Shown piece by piece: positions 22,138-32,110 of a stretch of DNA of 64,000 bases. The position numbers were made by a program, and so were the translations under genes. The stretch comes from Epiperipatus broadwayi (taxonomy: Eukaryota; Onychophora; Udeonychophora; Euonychophora; Peripatidae). Positions within the stretch are counted from its first letter, which is position 1; each line of letters starts with the position of its first letter. The stretch is taken from positions 62,001 through 126,000 of the forward strand of contig JAQFVV010007210.1 of the NCBI GenBank assembly GCA_028023455.1. Direction: 5' to 3'. The notes under the pieces are model-generated. The model did not search any database. It had not been told where the DNA came from and worked only from the letters and a program-made list of their open reading frames with translations.

Positions 22138-22404
22138 TTGTGTTTTTATATTATTTTTATGCTGGTCTGGTTTAATTTTGGATTTGGGGTAGTTTTGATT
22201 TGATATATATAACATGTAAATAAAGTGTTTTTATTTAATAACATTTTGGGTAATAAATAGTTTTGTGATAATTGTTGGTAGTCAGCTTCTTAGCTGAAAA
22301 TACAACACAACCTTTGCAATAAACCATTGAGCACAAACAATTTGGTAAATAATTGAACTTTACAGTGCCCACTTCACTACTGGATTAAACCATGCACGGA
22401 AATC

Positions 22405-22475
22405 AATTCAAATAGATGATGGAAATAGCATATAACTATAAGCAAGATCCTATCTTCACAAATCTTCAGTCATTG
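22405..22475 (+). repeat. Short family D tail fragment
   Basis: AGATGATGGAAATAGC and ACAAATCTTCAG match the last part of the family D 3' end. Confidence 0.45.
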
Positions 22476-22554
22476 CTTTGGAGATCATAAATAGCTCGAA
22501 AAAATAGAAAGCAATCCATAGTCCTTTATCTACCTCTGCATTAAGCTGCACAGG

Positions 22555-22775
22555 ATAAACAAACCAATTAGATAATGGACAATTGAAATCTTAAACTGGA
22601 TTCCAAGAGATTGTACAAGATCCAGAAAGAGATCACATATGAGATGGATGGATGAAATAAGAAAGTGTGCAGGGGTGATGTGGAGAAGAGAAGCTAAAGA
22701 TTGGAGAAGATCGATTGAACGTGGAGAGACCGTCATCCTGCTGTGGATTGATAATGGTTGATGATGATGATGATA
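22555..22775 (+). pseudogene. LINE 3' terminus (ORF2 C-terminus and tail)
   Basis: One frame reads RDCTRSRKRSHMRWMDEI, then RKCAGVMWRREAKDWRR and ends with a stop, followed by a (TGA)n tail. This arrangement, with R-x-x-M-R-W-M-D-E-I and W-R-R-E-A-x-D-W-R-R, is the C-terminal end of many non-LTR retrotransposon RT proteins. It is 5'-truncated, as typical dead-on-arrival LINE copies are. The same end, more decayed, is at 37998-38200 on the other strand. Confidence 0.75.
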
Positions 22776-23404
22776 ACTGTAAATTAAACGTACTCATGGC
22801 AAACTCTCAGACAAACATGTTAATGTTGTAAAGCATTTCGGTTATTTAACAGAAAACAATAATTTTATTATGATTGTTATATTTTCTTCACATATATTTG
22901 TATTATCATCATTGGAATATTGATTACAAGAAACTTAAGAGTTTGTAAGTTTAATATTCTAGAAATATTGAAAAGATTAAAAGAAAAGGCTTTTTCTTCT
23001 GTTGTGGGAAAGTTAATCATATTAATTATTTCTTTTAACACATCCTTTTCTACGTTTGGTTTCAAGATTGCTTCGAGAAAGGGGGGAAAACAATATTGTT
23101 TTACCATAAAGTGTAACGTTTCTCAATTCTAATTCGTTTTCTCCAATTGTTATATTTTCGTAAAGAAATGGCAGAAGGCATCGTTTAGTAGAATTGATTT
23201 CTAGAAAATATTTTTGAATTTTTTTTTATTTTTTTAGAGATTGCGAAGAAAGATATTTTATATTTGAACATTATTATTTTGTCGTTCTGCCTGAAAATAA
23301 AGATTTTATATTTTATTTTCCTCAACAATAGAGATATAATCTGTATTTATTCCAGTTTTAAAAACTTAAATTTAATAAACATTATTATTAACGTATATAT
23401 AATC

Positions 23405-23475
23405 TTATTATATGGGATTTGAACCCAGACTTTCAAACTTCCTTTTGTCATCTACTCCATCTTACACAACCGATA
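23405..23475 (-). other. tRNA-like terminus of family B element
   Basis: On the minus strand a perfect T-arm stem-loop, TGGG-TTCAAAT-CCCA, is preceded at tRNA-like spacing by a box A-like ATCGGTTGTGTAAGATGG. Other family B copies keep a weaker form (GTTTAAATCCCC near 18030; TTTGAATTCAGATCCCC near 24130). Confidence 0.5.
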
Positions 23476-23500
23476 CGTACAACATGCAAAAGATATAAAT

Positions 23501-23555
23501 AATCTCCAATAAACGTATTTTGTGTGGAACCAGCACTCATCAGTTGGTCCACATC
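23501..23555 (-). ncRNA. Hammerhead motif, family B
   Basis: On the minus strand: CCAA before the core pairs with TTGG after it (helix I). Core CTGATGA, helix II GTG...CAC, then AAAATACGTTTA where GAAATATGTATA stands in better copies. The G of GAAA is lost, so this copy is probably inactive. Confidence 0.5.
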
Positions 23556-24007
23556 ATCATCTTTCACACATATATAATCAGTGCTCCGTTTATGAAAAGA
23601 TAGCAAATCTTCAAACTTTAATGGACAGGCTTCAGTCGTCTCCACTCTACAACTCTTCAGCCATCCATATTATTGAAAATCTGATAATGGTGTGTTCAAA
23701 GCCCTTCTTTGCCAATTTTGTTGTCATAGAGAAGGGCTTTGAACATGCCATCATTGGATTTTCAATAATATGGATGGCTGAAGCGTTGGAGAGGAGATTG
23801 AAGCCTTCCATTAAAGTTTGAAGATTTGCTGTCTTAATATAAACTGAACACTGATTAAAATAGTTCTAATTTTACGTTATATGTGTAATAATTATAACTT
23901 TTGGGTTCGGTTTTTTCCTTTTAATTGAAATTTTTAAAAAAAATAAAAAAAAATGGAAAGAGAAAAAAAAAAATAAAAATTTATTTTTTTTTTTTAATAT
24001 ATATATA

Positions 24008-24060
24008 TGGACCAATTTTGAGTGCTGGTTCAGCACAAAATATAAATATACTAGAGATCA
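24008..24060 (+). ncRNA. Decayed hammerhead, family B
   Basis: GGACCAA, then TTTTGA (from CTGATGA), then helix II GTGCT-GGTTC-AGCAC perfect, then AAAA. Helix II survives but the core is mutated. Confidence 0.45.
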
Positions 24061-24150
24061 TTTATCTTTTTCACATGTATATGGTTATGTGTATCAGTTG
24101 TATAAGATGGAGTGGGTGACAAAAGGGAGTTTGAATTCAGATCCCCTATA

Positions 24151-25032
24151 ATTACATCTAGCTTAAAAGTTTATATAATATACTTGTATTTAAATATTGC
24201 ATATATAATCTATAAATTTATATTTACCTGAGAAAAGTTTTTATAACACTTGATTTTGTGTTTGCATTTTTAAATAGTCATAAATTGTAAAACCTAATGA
24301 AAATTTCGTTTATTCAATAAATAAAAATATTCCATATAATTTGGTCTTTTCAATATTTATATGAATCATTTTTTTTCATATCTTTATGTACACTATTGTA
24401 ATATCTTACCTATTTTTCTCAACTGTATATGATCATTTTCAAGGATTTTCACAACTTTTGGAGAGATCTTTCTGTAGATGTGAAAGTAGAAATGATCTTT
24501 GAAAATGACTGTAAAATATAGTTGAAATACAGGAAAGAAATTGTTCATATAAACAATATTTGTATAGAACAAAGTGTGTGTTTTTTATGTATTGAAATGA
24601 ATGAGTCAGCAATACTTCTTAATAAAGCATTAATTTATTAAATAGTATCTTTTATTATTTTTTTCTTTTTAGTACAAAAATTATTACTGTTATAATTGAA
24701 ATTTGAATTAAATCTTATAGGCTATCTTCAAACTTAACTATTATAGATAAACTGCTATTCTTTTGAGTTATATGAATTTGAAACTTATTTTCTGAGTTCT
24801 TTCAGATCACTCGATATAACGGTGGAAAATTGCACAATGATTACAATTGTTATTAGCTATACATCAATGAAAAAAGTTAATAGTTAAAAAAATCATATCA
24901 AAGTACCTTTATTAGTATGTTATGGAAATGTTTGTAATACTTAGTGATTTTCAACTGCGCCTGACTAAAAAAATTTGCAATTCTATGCTCAATGTTTATT
25001 TTCAAATCAAATGACCATAGCCAAAATATTGC
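24151..25032. other. AT-rich stretch, nothing recognised
   Basis: A hairpin-like pair of ATGATCATTTTC and AAATGATC near 24430-24500 is the only structure noticed. Confidence 0.3.
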
Positions 25033-25048
25033 AATATGTTTAATGTTT

Positions 25049-25140
25049 CATTTCATATGCCAAAGTGTTGACCAGGAAGTGAACCCGGGCCAGCTGTTTG
25101 GAAGGCAGCTATGCTAGCCACTAGGCCACCAACCCTTGAT
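25049..25140 (-). mobile_element. tRNA-Gly(UCC)-derived retroposon with 16-bp TSD
   Basis: Exactly flanked by the 16-bp direct repeat AATATGTTTAATGTTT (25033-25048 and 25141-25156). The 92-bp insert is little more than one tRNA with a short 3' tail, as expected for a reverse-transcribed tRNA placed by a LINE-type machinery. Confidence 0.85.
25065..25135 (-). tRNA. tRNA-Gly(UCC)-like sequence, retrocopy
   Basis: 71 nt that fold as a cloverleaf on the minus strand. Acceptor GGGTTGG with TCAACAC has one mismatch. The D-arm region is GCCTAGTGGCTAGC. The anticodon arm is GCTGC-CTTCCAA-ACAGC with one C-A mismatch and anticodon UCC. T-arm CCGGG-TTCACTT-CCTGG. It closely matches the usual metazoan tRNA-Gly(UCC). 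The flanking target duplications and the stem mismatches argue for a retrocopy, not a working gene, although boxes A and B are intact. Confidence 0.75.
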
Positions 25141-25156
25141 AATATGTTTAATGTTT

Positions 25157-26127
25157 GATCTCTATATCAGATTTTGTTAAAGATGAAGACACTATAGCCA
25201 AAGACAATAATATCTATAACAGATTCTTATATCCATAAACTTCACAAATATCTATTGATTTGCAAGTCTGCAGTCATCCATTTTGCCACTTTGTTCTCTT
25301 TACTGTCCAATTCTTTAATTCACATATAACTCATCTCATCTCTTATATCACCCAGAATTGTCAATCTTCTCCATTCTTTTTGTTTCTATTCATGATTCCC
25401 TCCAACAATGTCTTTCATTAAACTATACTTTTTTTTAATATATGCCAATCCAATTTTTCTTTCTATTTCTGATTTCCTCTATCAATCTTCTTTTTTTCAT
25501 TTCCTCATCAAAACCTCATTTATTTTATTCATACAACAGATTTTTTTATCCTTCTTCATGATCACATCTCAAAGACTTCCAGGCTGTTCCTAATTTTAAT
25601 ACTCAGTGTCCATATTTCTCAACAATATGGATAGCTGAAATCAAAACAAATTGTGATACTGTAGTTAAAGTACATTTTAAAAAAATCAGTAAAATATAGC
25701 CATAATTTTAATGTCTATGTAAGGTTATGATGGTCACTTCATATAACTTTATGTGATTAAACTGTATCATATTTACAACACATTGTTTTATGGAGTTTAA
25801 TTTATTCACAAGTTATATGAATGTCTATTGGTTTGCAATGTTATATGATGGCCAAAATAAAAAAGAATGTGATTCTATGCTGAAAGTTTGTTTTCAGTGA
25901 AGAATTAGTAAAAAAAATTGATAAATTTTAATATCTGCACCTAGTTAGGTCATCTTAATTTGATGAACCAAAAGAAGGACTATATATACTGCAGTTCCTA
26001 TTTTGTTTTTATAATAGACTTGTTTAAATGTTACACTACTTTATTTGTTCTTTGTTTTTAAACTTTTTACCAAAATATGAAGGCAAAAGTTTGGAAACCT
26101 CAATGTTAACAGAAAAATATTTTTTTA
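25157..26127. other. AT-rich stretch, nothing recognised
   Basis: A pyrimidine-rich zone at about 25310-25600 gives open frames with no domain. A short TTGAAAT/ATATGGATAGCTGAAA piece near 25610-25640 may be a scrap of family B. Confidence 0.3.
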
Positions 26128-26190
26128 AAAATTAAACAAATCCACCTTCTATTACTGTTACAATGCTTATTTTACTAAAATTAATCAATT

Positions 26191-26231
26191 TTACAGTTTT
26201 GATTGACTAGCAATCTTCTTCAGACATGTAA
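26191..26231 (-). ncRNA. Hammerhead-like motif, family C (left arm)
   Basis: On the minus strand: CTGAAGA, extra A, helix II GATTG-CTAGT-CAATC perfect, then AAAAC (G of GAAA mutated to A). TTACA before the core can pair with TGTAA after it. Confidence 0.45.
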
Positions 26232-26277
26232 TTATGATATATATATATATATGTCAATACACAAATAATTATATAAA

Positions 26278-26318
26278 TTACAGTTCTGAAGAAGATTGCT
26301 GGTCTGTTGAAACTGTAA
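26278..26318 (+). ncRNA. Hammerhead-like motif, family C (right arm)
   Basis: TTACAG before CTGAAGA (26286-26292) pairs with CTGTAA after GAAA. GAAAC is intact here but helix II (GATTGCTGGTCTGTT) has lost most pairs. The left arm has the complementary defect. Confidence 0.4.
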
Positions 26319-27306
26319 GGTTGATTAATTTTTATAAAATAAGTATTGCATAGTAATATGAAAATGGATTTGTTTAATTTTTTTATAATTTTCTTAATCT
26401 GTGAAGAAGGATAAGTCTGAAAAAAATATTTTTTCTGTAATCAAGAAAATGTAAGTAAATAACATGATTATTCACATAATTAAATATTACTAATTAAGCC
26501 GCTCTTAAATCTACTATGGTGAATCAAGAATAAACATTGATGTAATATTAAAACAATGTACATACAGTTATATAATAAAGACAAAATAGATTCTACAGTA
26601 ACATCCATATTTTGAGATCGTTGAAGGATATTTGGTCATGATTTTAATTGTAAAGAAGATGGTTTTTAACTAACATAATTACAGGAAACAACCGAAAATA
26701 AAAGAAGCATGGTTTATTAATAACATAATCACAGAGATGAAAAGGAAATCTAATAGAGTTAGATTAAGTGATTTTCAGTTCATATTTCCTTTTTTCTTTA
26801 GGATATAATGTTTGCCAAAGTTGTATTTAATGTTCTTAATACTTTCCGTTCAATAGCATTATTGTAATTATGCAGAATTTACTGCATTTTGTTGATGGAG
26901 TTTTCATGGGGTAACATCAATTGAGTTGGTTTTTATAGTTATTAAAATGATTATTATTTAATTTTACCTCATAAAAGTAAAGGAGAAAGTATTAATAATT
27001 GCTGTTGCAATATTTTGATTCATTTAATGGTACTGAATATCTGTCTCTTTAAAATCTCACCAGCATTATGGCAATTTCTTTTGTTTGACTTCCAATTTTA
27101 TAATATACAGCTCAGCTGAAGGAAATTTTAAATGTAGGTGATGTGTTGCAATCTTTAGTGTCTAAATAAATATATTGAACCATGAATAAAGATGGATTCC
27201 ACCTTTATTGTTAAAAGAAGATTGCCTTGACAACAGATTGAGATTGTTGATTGTTATTGGGATTGTCTTAGTGTTTACTAATTTTAATGATTATATATAT
27301 ATATAT

Positions 27307-29290
27307 TGAGCCGGATTGATTTCTGATTCAATTGTTTTATTACTAAAATTAAAAAGGGAAAACAACTTCATTTTCATTAAATGTTTAATGCTCAATTTTT
27401 TTTATTATTATTTAAAACACATACAGCATTTATATTTTAAAATAGATTATTTAATATTTATAAAATTGATTGTAGAATAGTTTACTTTCACCATCTGTTT
27501 TAATCAATTTGATTAAAAACAGGCAAGCTTCCTAATTATATATTCCTGTTGCTTTTATTGTAATTATTTTTAAAGTTAATTCTAAAAAAAAAAAGCGGAG
27601 ATTTAGTTTTGTATTTGTCGTTTTTGTTTCAATTATCCCTGGTTGGAAGTTCTTAAATTAGATTGAGTGGGAAATTAATATTTGTCCTGCCTGAAATATA
27701 GAATGGACACTAATGAAAGTTTTGCGTGGGAAATGTAGCAAGGCAAGGATAGCCTGCCAATTTTTGGAGAGAGAAGAGATTCATTATTAGATACACACTT
27801 GGATTATGGCCTGCAAAGAAATACCATTGTGAGTAGCTGTTCAGACGTTTAATTCCTACTAAAAACTTAAATAATTATTGACAAACTTTGTTGCTGTGCA
27901 AGATGTCAAAATACACCGTTATGAGTTTTGCCATCAATAGAATGTCTGGCTAATTTAAACAAAGGATGGACCCACGCCTACCAGCTCTCCTTCAGTCATG
28001 CCATGAACTTCTAAAATAAACACTGCCTCTACCTTGCCGCTGTCAAAGGGCCTGAAGGATGAACTATTATCAAAAGTGCGCACTCGTCACTAAATCACTA
28101 GAACTCTGCCTTTCTGTAAGCTAAACTTTTTCCTATTCTAGCCAGGGTAAATAAATTGTGTTTAATTAAATCTCCGCTCAATCTAATGATAAATATGTTT
28201 TAAAATGGCATTTATTGTTTTTTTTTTAATTATTTATTATCTGTATGTACTCTTTTCTAGTATTTAAAGTGTGTCTTGGAATCTTAGTTTTAAGATTCCA
28301 AGTTTGTTTGCAATTTTCGTTTATCAGAGGGTGCATTAGAAGATTGTATTTTATATGTTTAATATATACCTGATTATTTCGTTAACTATTACAAAACGCA
28401 TTGGCAGTTTTCGTAGTCTTTATTTATTCACCTGCCCTTAGCAAAACTCTCCATACAGTATTGCCACAATTAATGTGCTAGTATAGGAAATGTGATCATG
28501 TGACACCTGCCCTTAGTTGTAAAATAAGGAATCTTTAAGCATGTTTCGTTTGCACTTTCTGTGCAAACAACAAAATCTTTTTGCTGGCTATTTGTTAAGT
28601 TATTTCTTCGGTTTGTCTGAAAGTAGTCATTTCTTTCTGGATTACGTAAGATCGTAATCAAATATCTTTTGCTGTCTTGTAAGTGAGATCAACCATGTTT
28701 ACTTTGAATGTAGTATTATGCACAGCAGTCCTGCGGCATTTTAATGACAGTAATTAGAATATTACTTCTCGGACGTTCGTGCTGGTTACGTTGATTTCTG
28801 GCAGGACAGTAACTGTTTTATTATCCCTGATTCAGGAAGCTAAAGTTGTTGTTTGTTTTGTAATTTTGCAACTGGCCAGCAAGAAGATATTTTCCTAACC
28901 ATTTCTTCTATTTTAAGTGAGATAATTTTGCTGCCAAAATGTTTTATGCCTTCATGTTTGTCGTACTCTTGTGCACTCTCTGGTACATATGCGTATGTTA
29001 ACATAACTCACTTTTATATTCGTGGCTAGATGTCTTCACTCTATTGCACAACTTTTAATAAAATTAATAAATTGTTTAAACTTACTTTGGCTGACATTTG
29101 TCTTTGTGCTTTGATTTCTCAACTGTCTAAATAATATTTAAGATATCTTGTTCCTCCCTGAGTGTAGTTCGGTGCTCTTTTGATTCGCATATTCTGTCCA
29201 ACCTAAAATAAATGTCTAGGTCCTTTTTTCGGACTAGTGGCGCCCCCGGGGTCAGTATATGCGAATCTCAAGGATCTTTCTCCCGTTACA
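27307..29290. mobile_element. Probable solo LTR or similar insertion
   Basis: 1984 bp that separates the two arms of an older foldback, with ATATAT on both sides. It begins TGAGCCGG and ends CCCGTTACA, so TG...CA with weakly matching ends. Its close (CTCCCGTTACA before ATATATAT) resembles the close of LTR-like copy B (GGATCGTTACA before ATATATAT). An AATAAA-like signal occurs near 29207. GC-richer than its surroundings, with no long ORF. An LTR fits best; a non-coding DNA transposon is the alternative. Confidence 0.5.
28442..28503. mobile_element. 62-bp family A mini-element with 13-bp TSD
   Basis: Contains only the two termini of family A (CAAAACTCTCC...TTGCCAC joined to AATTAATGTGC...GATCATGTGA). 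It is flanked by an exact 13-bp duplication, CACCTGCCCTTAG, at 28429-28441 and 28504-28516. This fixes the element's ends and shows that even this minimal form was inserted, not just left by deletion before insertion. It is nested in the probable solo LTR. Confidence 0.85.
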
Positions 29291-29651
29291 ATATATATAT
29301 AACCATTAGGGACTGGTCAATACTCAGACAATCTCAATATAGATAACAATCAACAATGTCAAACTGCTGTCAAAGCAATCTTTAAACAATAAAGGTAGAA
29401 TATTTATTTATATATGCATATGTATAAAATTGAATTAATAATGGCATTATGATGTGAAAAATTCAGTTACTATAAATTTAATTTATTTTAAGGGATACCT
29501 TAAATCACTAAATATCACATGATCACCACTTCTTATGCTTGCTCAAGCAGTTAAAATAGGTAAAACTCTCCATATAGTAGTGCCACTCAATTCACGCCAG
29601 AGTAATCAATGGATACAAGGTACATAAAATCCCTATCTAGTGCCTACTCAC

Positions 29652-29709
29652 CCAATATCATCAGACTAGTTTTTAGCTTGTGGTTTTCATAAATGAGGAG
29701 CCTTGGATC
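29652..29709 (-). ncRNA. Decayed hammerhead, family A
   Basis: Helix I strands ATCCAA and TTGGG, CTCCTCA, then a mutated core (TTTATGA), CCACAAGC, AAAAC and TAGTC. Confidence 0.45.
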
Positions 29710-30054
29710 TGAGAACACTGCACCTAGATCTTAGGATCTAACGCAATCCTTCAGCAGCCACCTTTTATCTCTACTTAACTATAAAACCAATGTGTCTAAA
29801 ATTGAAGACAATATTTTCAATCCCAGCTCATTAGCTTAAATAATCATATAGGTCTGCACTCAGTTCAGTAACCATAGATCTTGGTGTCTTTGGTTCTTTA
29901 ATAACTATATTAAACTACATGATCACTACTTCTTATGTGCACTCAAGCTGTTAAAAGAGGAAAAGCTTTCCATACAGTAGTGCCAATCAGTGCAAATCAG
30001 AGTAATCAATGGATGCAAGGTTTGTGCATAAAATCCCTATCTAGTGCCTATTCA

Positions 30055-30112
30055 ACCAATATCCCTAGACTAGGATCTAGCTTGTGGTTTTCATCAGTGA
30101 GGAGCCTTGGAT
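30055..30112 (-). ncRNA. Decayed hammerhead, family A
   Basis: Core CTGATGA is intact with CTCCTCA before it, but GAAAC has become GATCC and helix II is broken. TAGTC and GGGATATTGG follow. Confidence 0.5.
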
Positions 30113-30224
30113 CTGAGAGCACTGCACCTTGATCTTAGGATCTAGAAAAAAAAATTGAAAGTCCTAGGAGGATTTGAATCAACCCTCAGAAATAAATATG
30201 AAATTTTAACCATCTCCTGTTTTT

Positions 30225-30305
30225 GATAGAATACCTCAGTTGGTTAGAGTGTTGCCTTAAAATTCAATATTCAAGAATCTAAAGATGTAAGTTTGACTTC
30301 TATGC
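30225..30305 (+). other. tRNA-like module, family D copy 3
   Basis: Box A-like CTCAGTTGGTTAGAG, variable-arm hairpin ATTCAAGAAT as at 3862, then a box B-like GTAAGTTTGACTTC. Same position relative to the hammerhead as in copy 1. Confidence 0.5.
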
Positions 30306-30328
30306 TAATATCATCATTGTTCAAGTCA

Positions 30329-30373
30329 GCAATACCCGAAGAAGAGTACAACACTACTTGAAATGTGTTGTTT
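30329..30373 (+). ncRNA. Hammerhead motif, family D (copy 3)
   Basis: Helix I GCAATAC (30329-30335) with GTGTTGT (30365-30371). Core CCGAAGA (C for T at position 2), extra A, helix II GAGT with ACTT, GAAA at 30360-30363. Confidence 0.45.
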
Positions 30374-30480
30374 GTATTTGAAAACTTTAAACAAAGTTTA
30401 AAATTTCTTTAATGATAGACGATGGAAATAGTCCAACATATTATCACATCTGATAGTTGCCTGAAGATTTATGTAAATTA

Positions 30481-31479
30481 TTCTTTGATTTACTAATTTA
30501 ATTATTTCCTTAAAAAAAATGTATCTATATAAACTTTACGGTAATATAGCTATGAGGCATTTCAAATATTTTATATCGAGTTCGCTAGCGTTATGCCTTG
30601 TTTTTCTCTTTTTTAAAAAAAATAAGTATATTGTATTTTGAAATTTTATTTTGCTATTAATAAAATAAATGTATGTACTATACCCAAAGTGTTTATATAA
30701 ACAAAACTATAGATAGTAAATTTAAACTCTATTTATGGTTTTTGAAGAGTTTGGGTGTACAATAAAGAGTGTAAGGAATCTATTTTTGTACTTTGAAAAT
30801 TTCACAAATTTATAGTTTCTAAAACCAGGAATTTTGGATTAAGGGTTGTCTTTATATAGACATATAAATGCCAAAATGGGGTCAATATGATATATTACTG
30901 CATATTACATGAAAAAGCTGACTCCAACTAATTTTTTTATTAATAGAATGTGTTTTAGTATTGCAGGAGAATATATATTTAGTTCTTTAACGCCTACTCT
31001 TTTCTTTTTCTTTTTATACTGGTGAGATAACTTGTAATTGGTATCCAGATATAGATCATCAGCTATGAGATATTCATAAATATAAATATCTGATTTTTTT
31101 AAAATCTTTGTAATCAGATATACAGTTTTTAATGCTTCCATTTTGTTATTATTGAACATGTCGTTATGTACTATTTATGTATTTTTTTTATTAATGTGTT
31201 TTAAGTACCATGAAAAATTAATTTATTTCAATAAAATGACCTAATCATTTGTATTCTAATAGAAATTCCAAAATATCTTGGCAAATGTTAGCATGAATGT
31301 TAATTTTGATCTGCTTTCACACTTTATGACTTGTTTCTTATTGCTTTATAAAAGATAAATCTAAATAACTTGCTATTTGTAAAAAAAACTGGAAATGAAA
31401 TTGGCTATATAATGAAGCCACAATATCACTATTCCAATTATATACTATTCCCTCGCCTCCCCACAAAAAAATAATGCAA
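30481..31479. other. AT-rich stretch, nothing recognised
   Basis: An 84-residue minus-strand frame (30905-31159) is Lys/Ile-rich with no motif, as expected by chance in such DNA. Confidence 0.3.
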
Positions 31480-32110
31480 ATAAACAAATCTAATTACATT
31501 TTACAATGTATAAACTGCTATAATTTTCTTCTCACAGCACCATACACGATCATATTTATATTAAAAAGAGAGATGTTTTATTCTTCATTTTCTTTATCCT
31601 TCCAAGATGTACAATATTTTGTTCAATAAAATATTTTGTAAGCATAAAGCTAGAAGTTTTATGAAATTTAAGAACATTTATAAAGTATCTTTCTTAGATG
31701 ATAAAATGAAAGTTATCAGTTTAGCAGTCACAGAAAAAAGAACTGTAATATGCTTTTGTATTGAGTCAGGAAGTTTAGTTTGAAAAGTTTACCTGAAAAT
31801 TTAAATTAAGTTGTGACAAATGGAGATGACTACATAGAATCCAAAGTCAATACAGATTTAAAAGCATCAAAATAATTAGAGAGGTGGAGTCTGTTTATAA
31901 CAAAACATATCGAAGAAAAAGGATATTGTCTAGAGCATGTTTAATTCCAATAACAGTCTGGTACTTTAATATTTAGCTAATTTAAAAAAAAAAAACACAA
32001 AGATATAGCATAGTAAGTTATTTATTATTTTTTAAATGAAGGTTAATGAGAAAACACATACATAGTGATATTATATGTCAATGCTCTCACAATTTATTAT
32101 TAACCTATTT
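31480..32110. repeat. Old dispersed AT-rich repeat, copy 2
   Basis: Collinear blocks with 14260-15010, for example ATAAAATATTTTGTAAGCATAA and GAAATTTAAGAACATT. Confidence 0.45.

Larger units (their letters stand above)
23405..24150. mobile_element. Family B foldback with two hammerhead motifs
   Basis: Long inverted arms meet near 23715: the left arm's CATCCATATTATTGAAAATC is mirrored at 23757-23778, and AAGCCCTTCT at AGAAGGGCTT. Each arm runs outward through AATCAGTG, a hammerhead motif, and a tRNA-like end. The right arm carries an insertion of AT-rich low-complexity DNA at about 23865-24000. Relatives are at 17536, 46850 and 49190. Confidence 0.75.
26128..26400. mobile_element. Family C foldback with opposed hammerheads
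   Basis: The left arm (26128-26231) and right arm (26278-26400) are inverse copies: AAACAAATCCA with TGGATTTGTTT, ATGCTTATTTTA with TAAAATAAGTATTGCAT, and AATCTTCTTCAG with CTGAAGAAGATT. They flank an AT-rich loop. Each arm has a hammerhead motif facing outward. Confidence 0.7.
27185..29405. mobile_element. Family F foldback split by a 2-kb insertion
   Basis: The left arm 27185-27306 (CCACCTTTATTGTTAAAAG, TTGACAACAGATTG, TTGTTGATTGTTAT) and right arm 29291-29405 (inverse of the same) are the two halves of one foldback. They are interrupted at their AT-rich centre by 27307-29290. Confidence 0.7.
29516..30147 (-). mobile_element. Two tandem family A units, decayed hammerheads
   Basis: Unit 1 is about 29516-29905, unit 2 about 29920-30147. 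Both open with CATGATCAC-ACTTCTTATG as in the foldback termini. Each holds a family A hammerhead region in the minus orientation. A tandem arrangement of units is typical of Penelope-like terminal repeats and retrozymes. Confidence 0.7.
30150..30480 (+). repeat. Penelope-like 3' end, family D (copy 3)
   Basis: Collinear with 3726-4135 over its whole length, including the inverted T-arm relic (GGATTTGAATCAACCC), the tRNA-like module, the hammerhead motif and GATGGAAATAGTCCAAC. Confidence 0.7.

Noticed and set aside
27225-27270. TTGACAACAG foldback arms as another ribozyme
   Set aside because: No CTGANGA or GAAA pair at suitable spacing in either copy.
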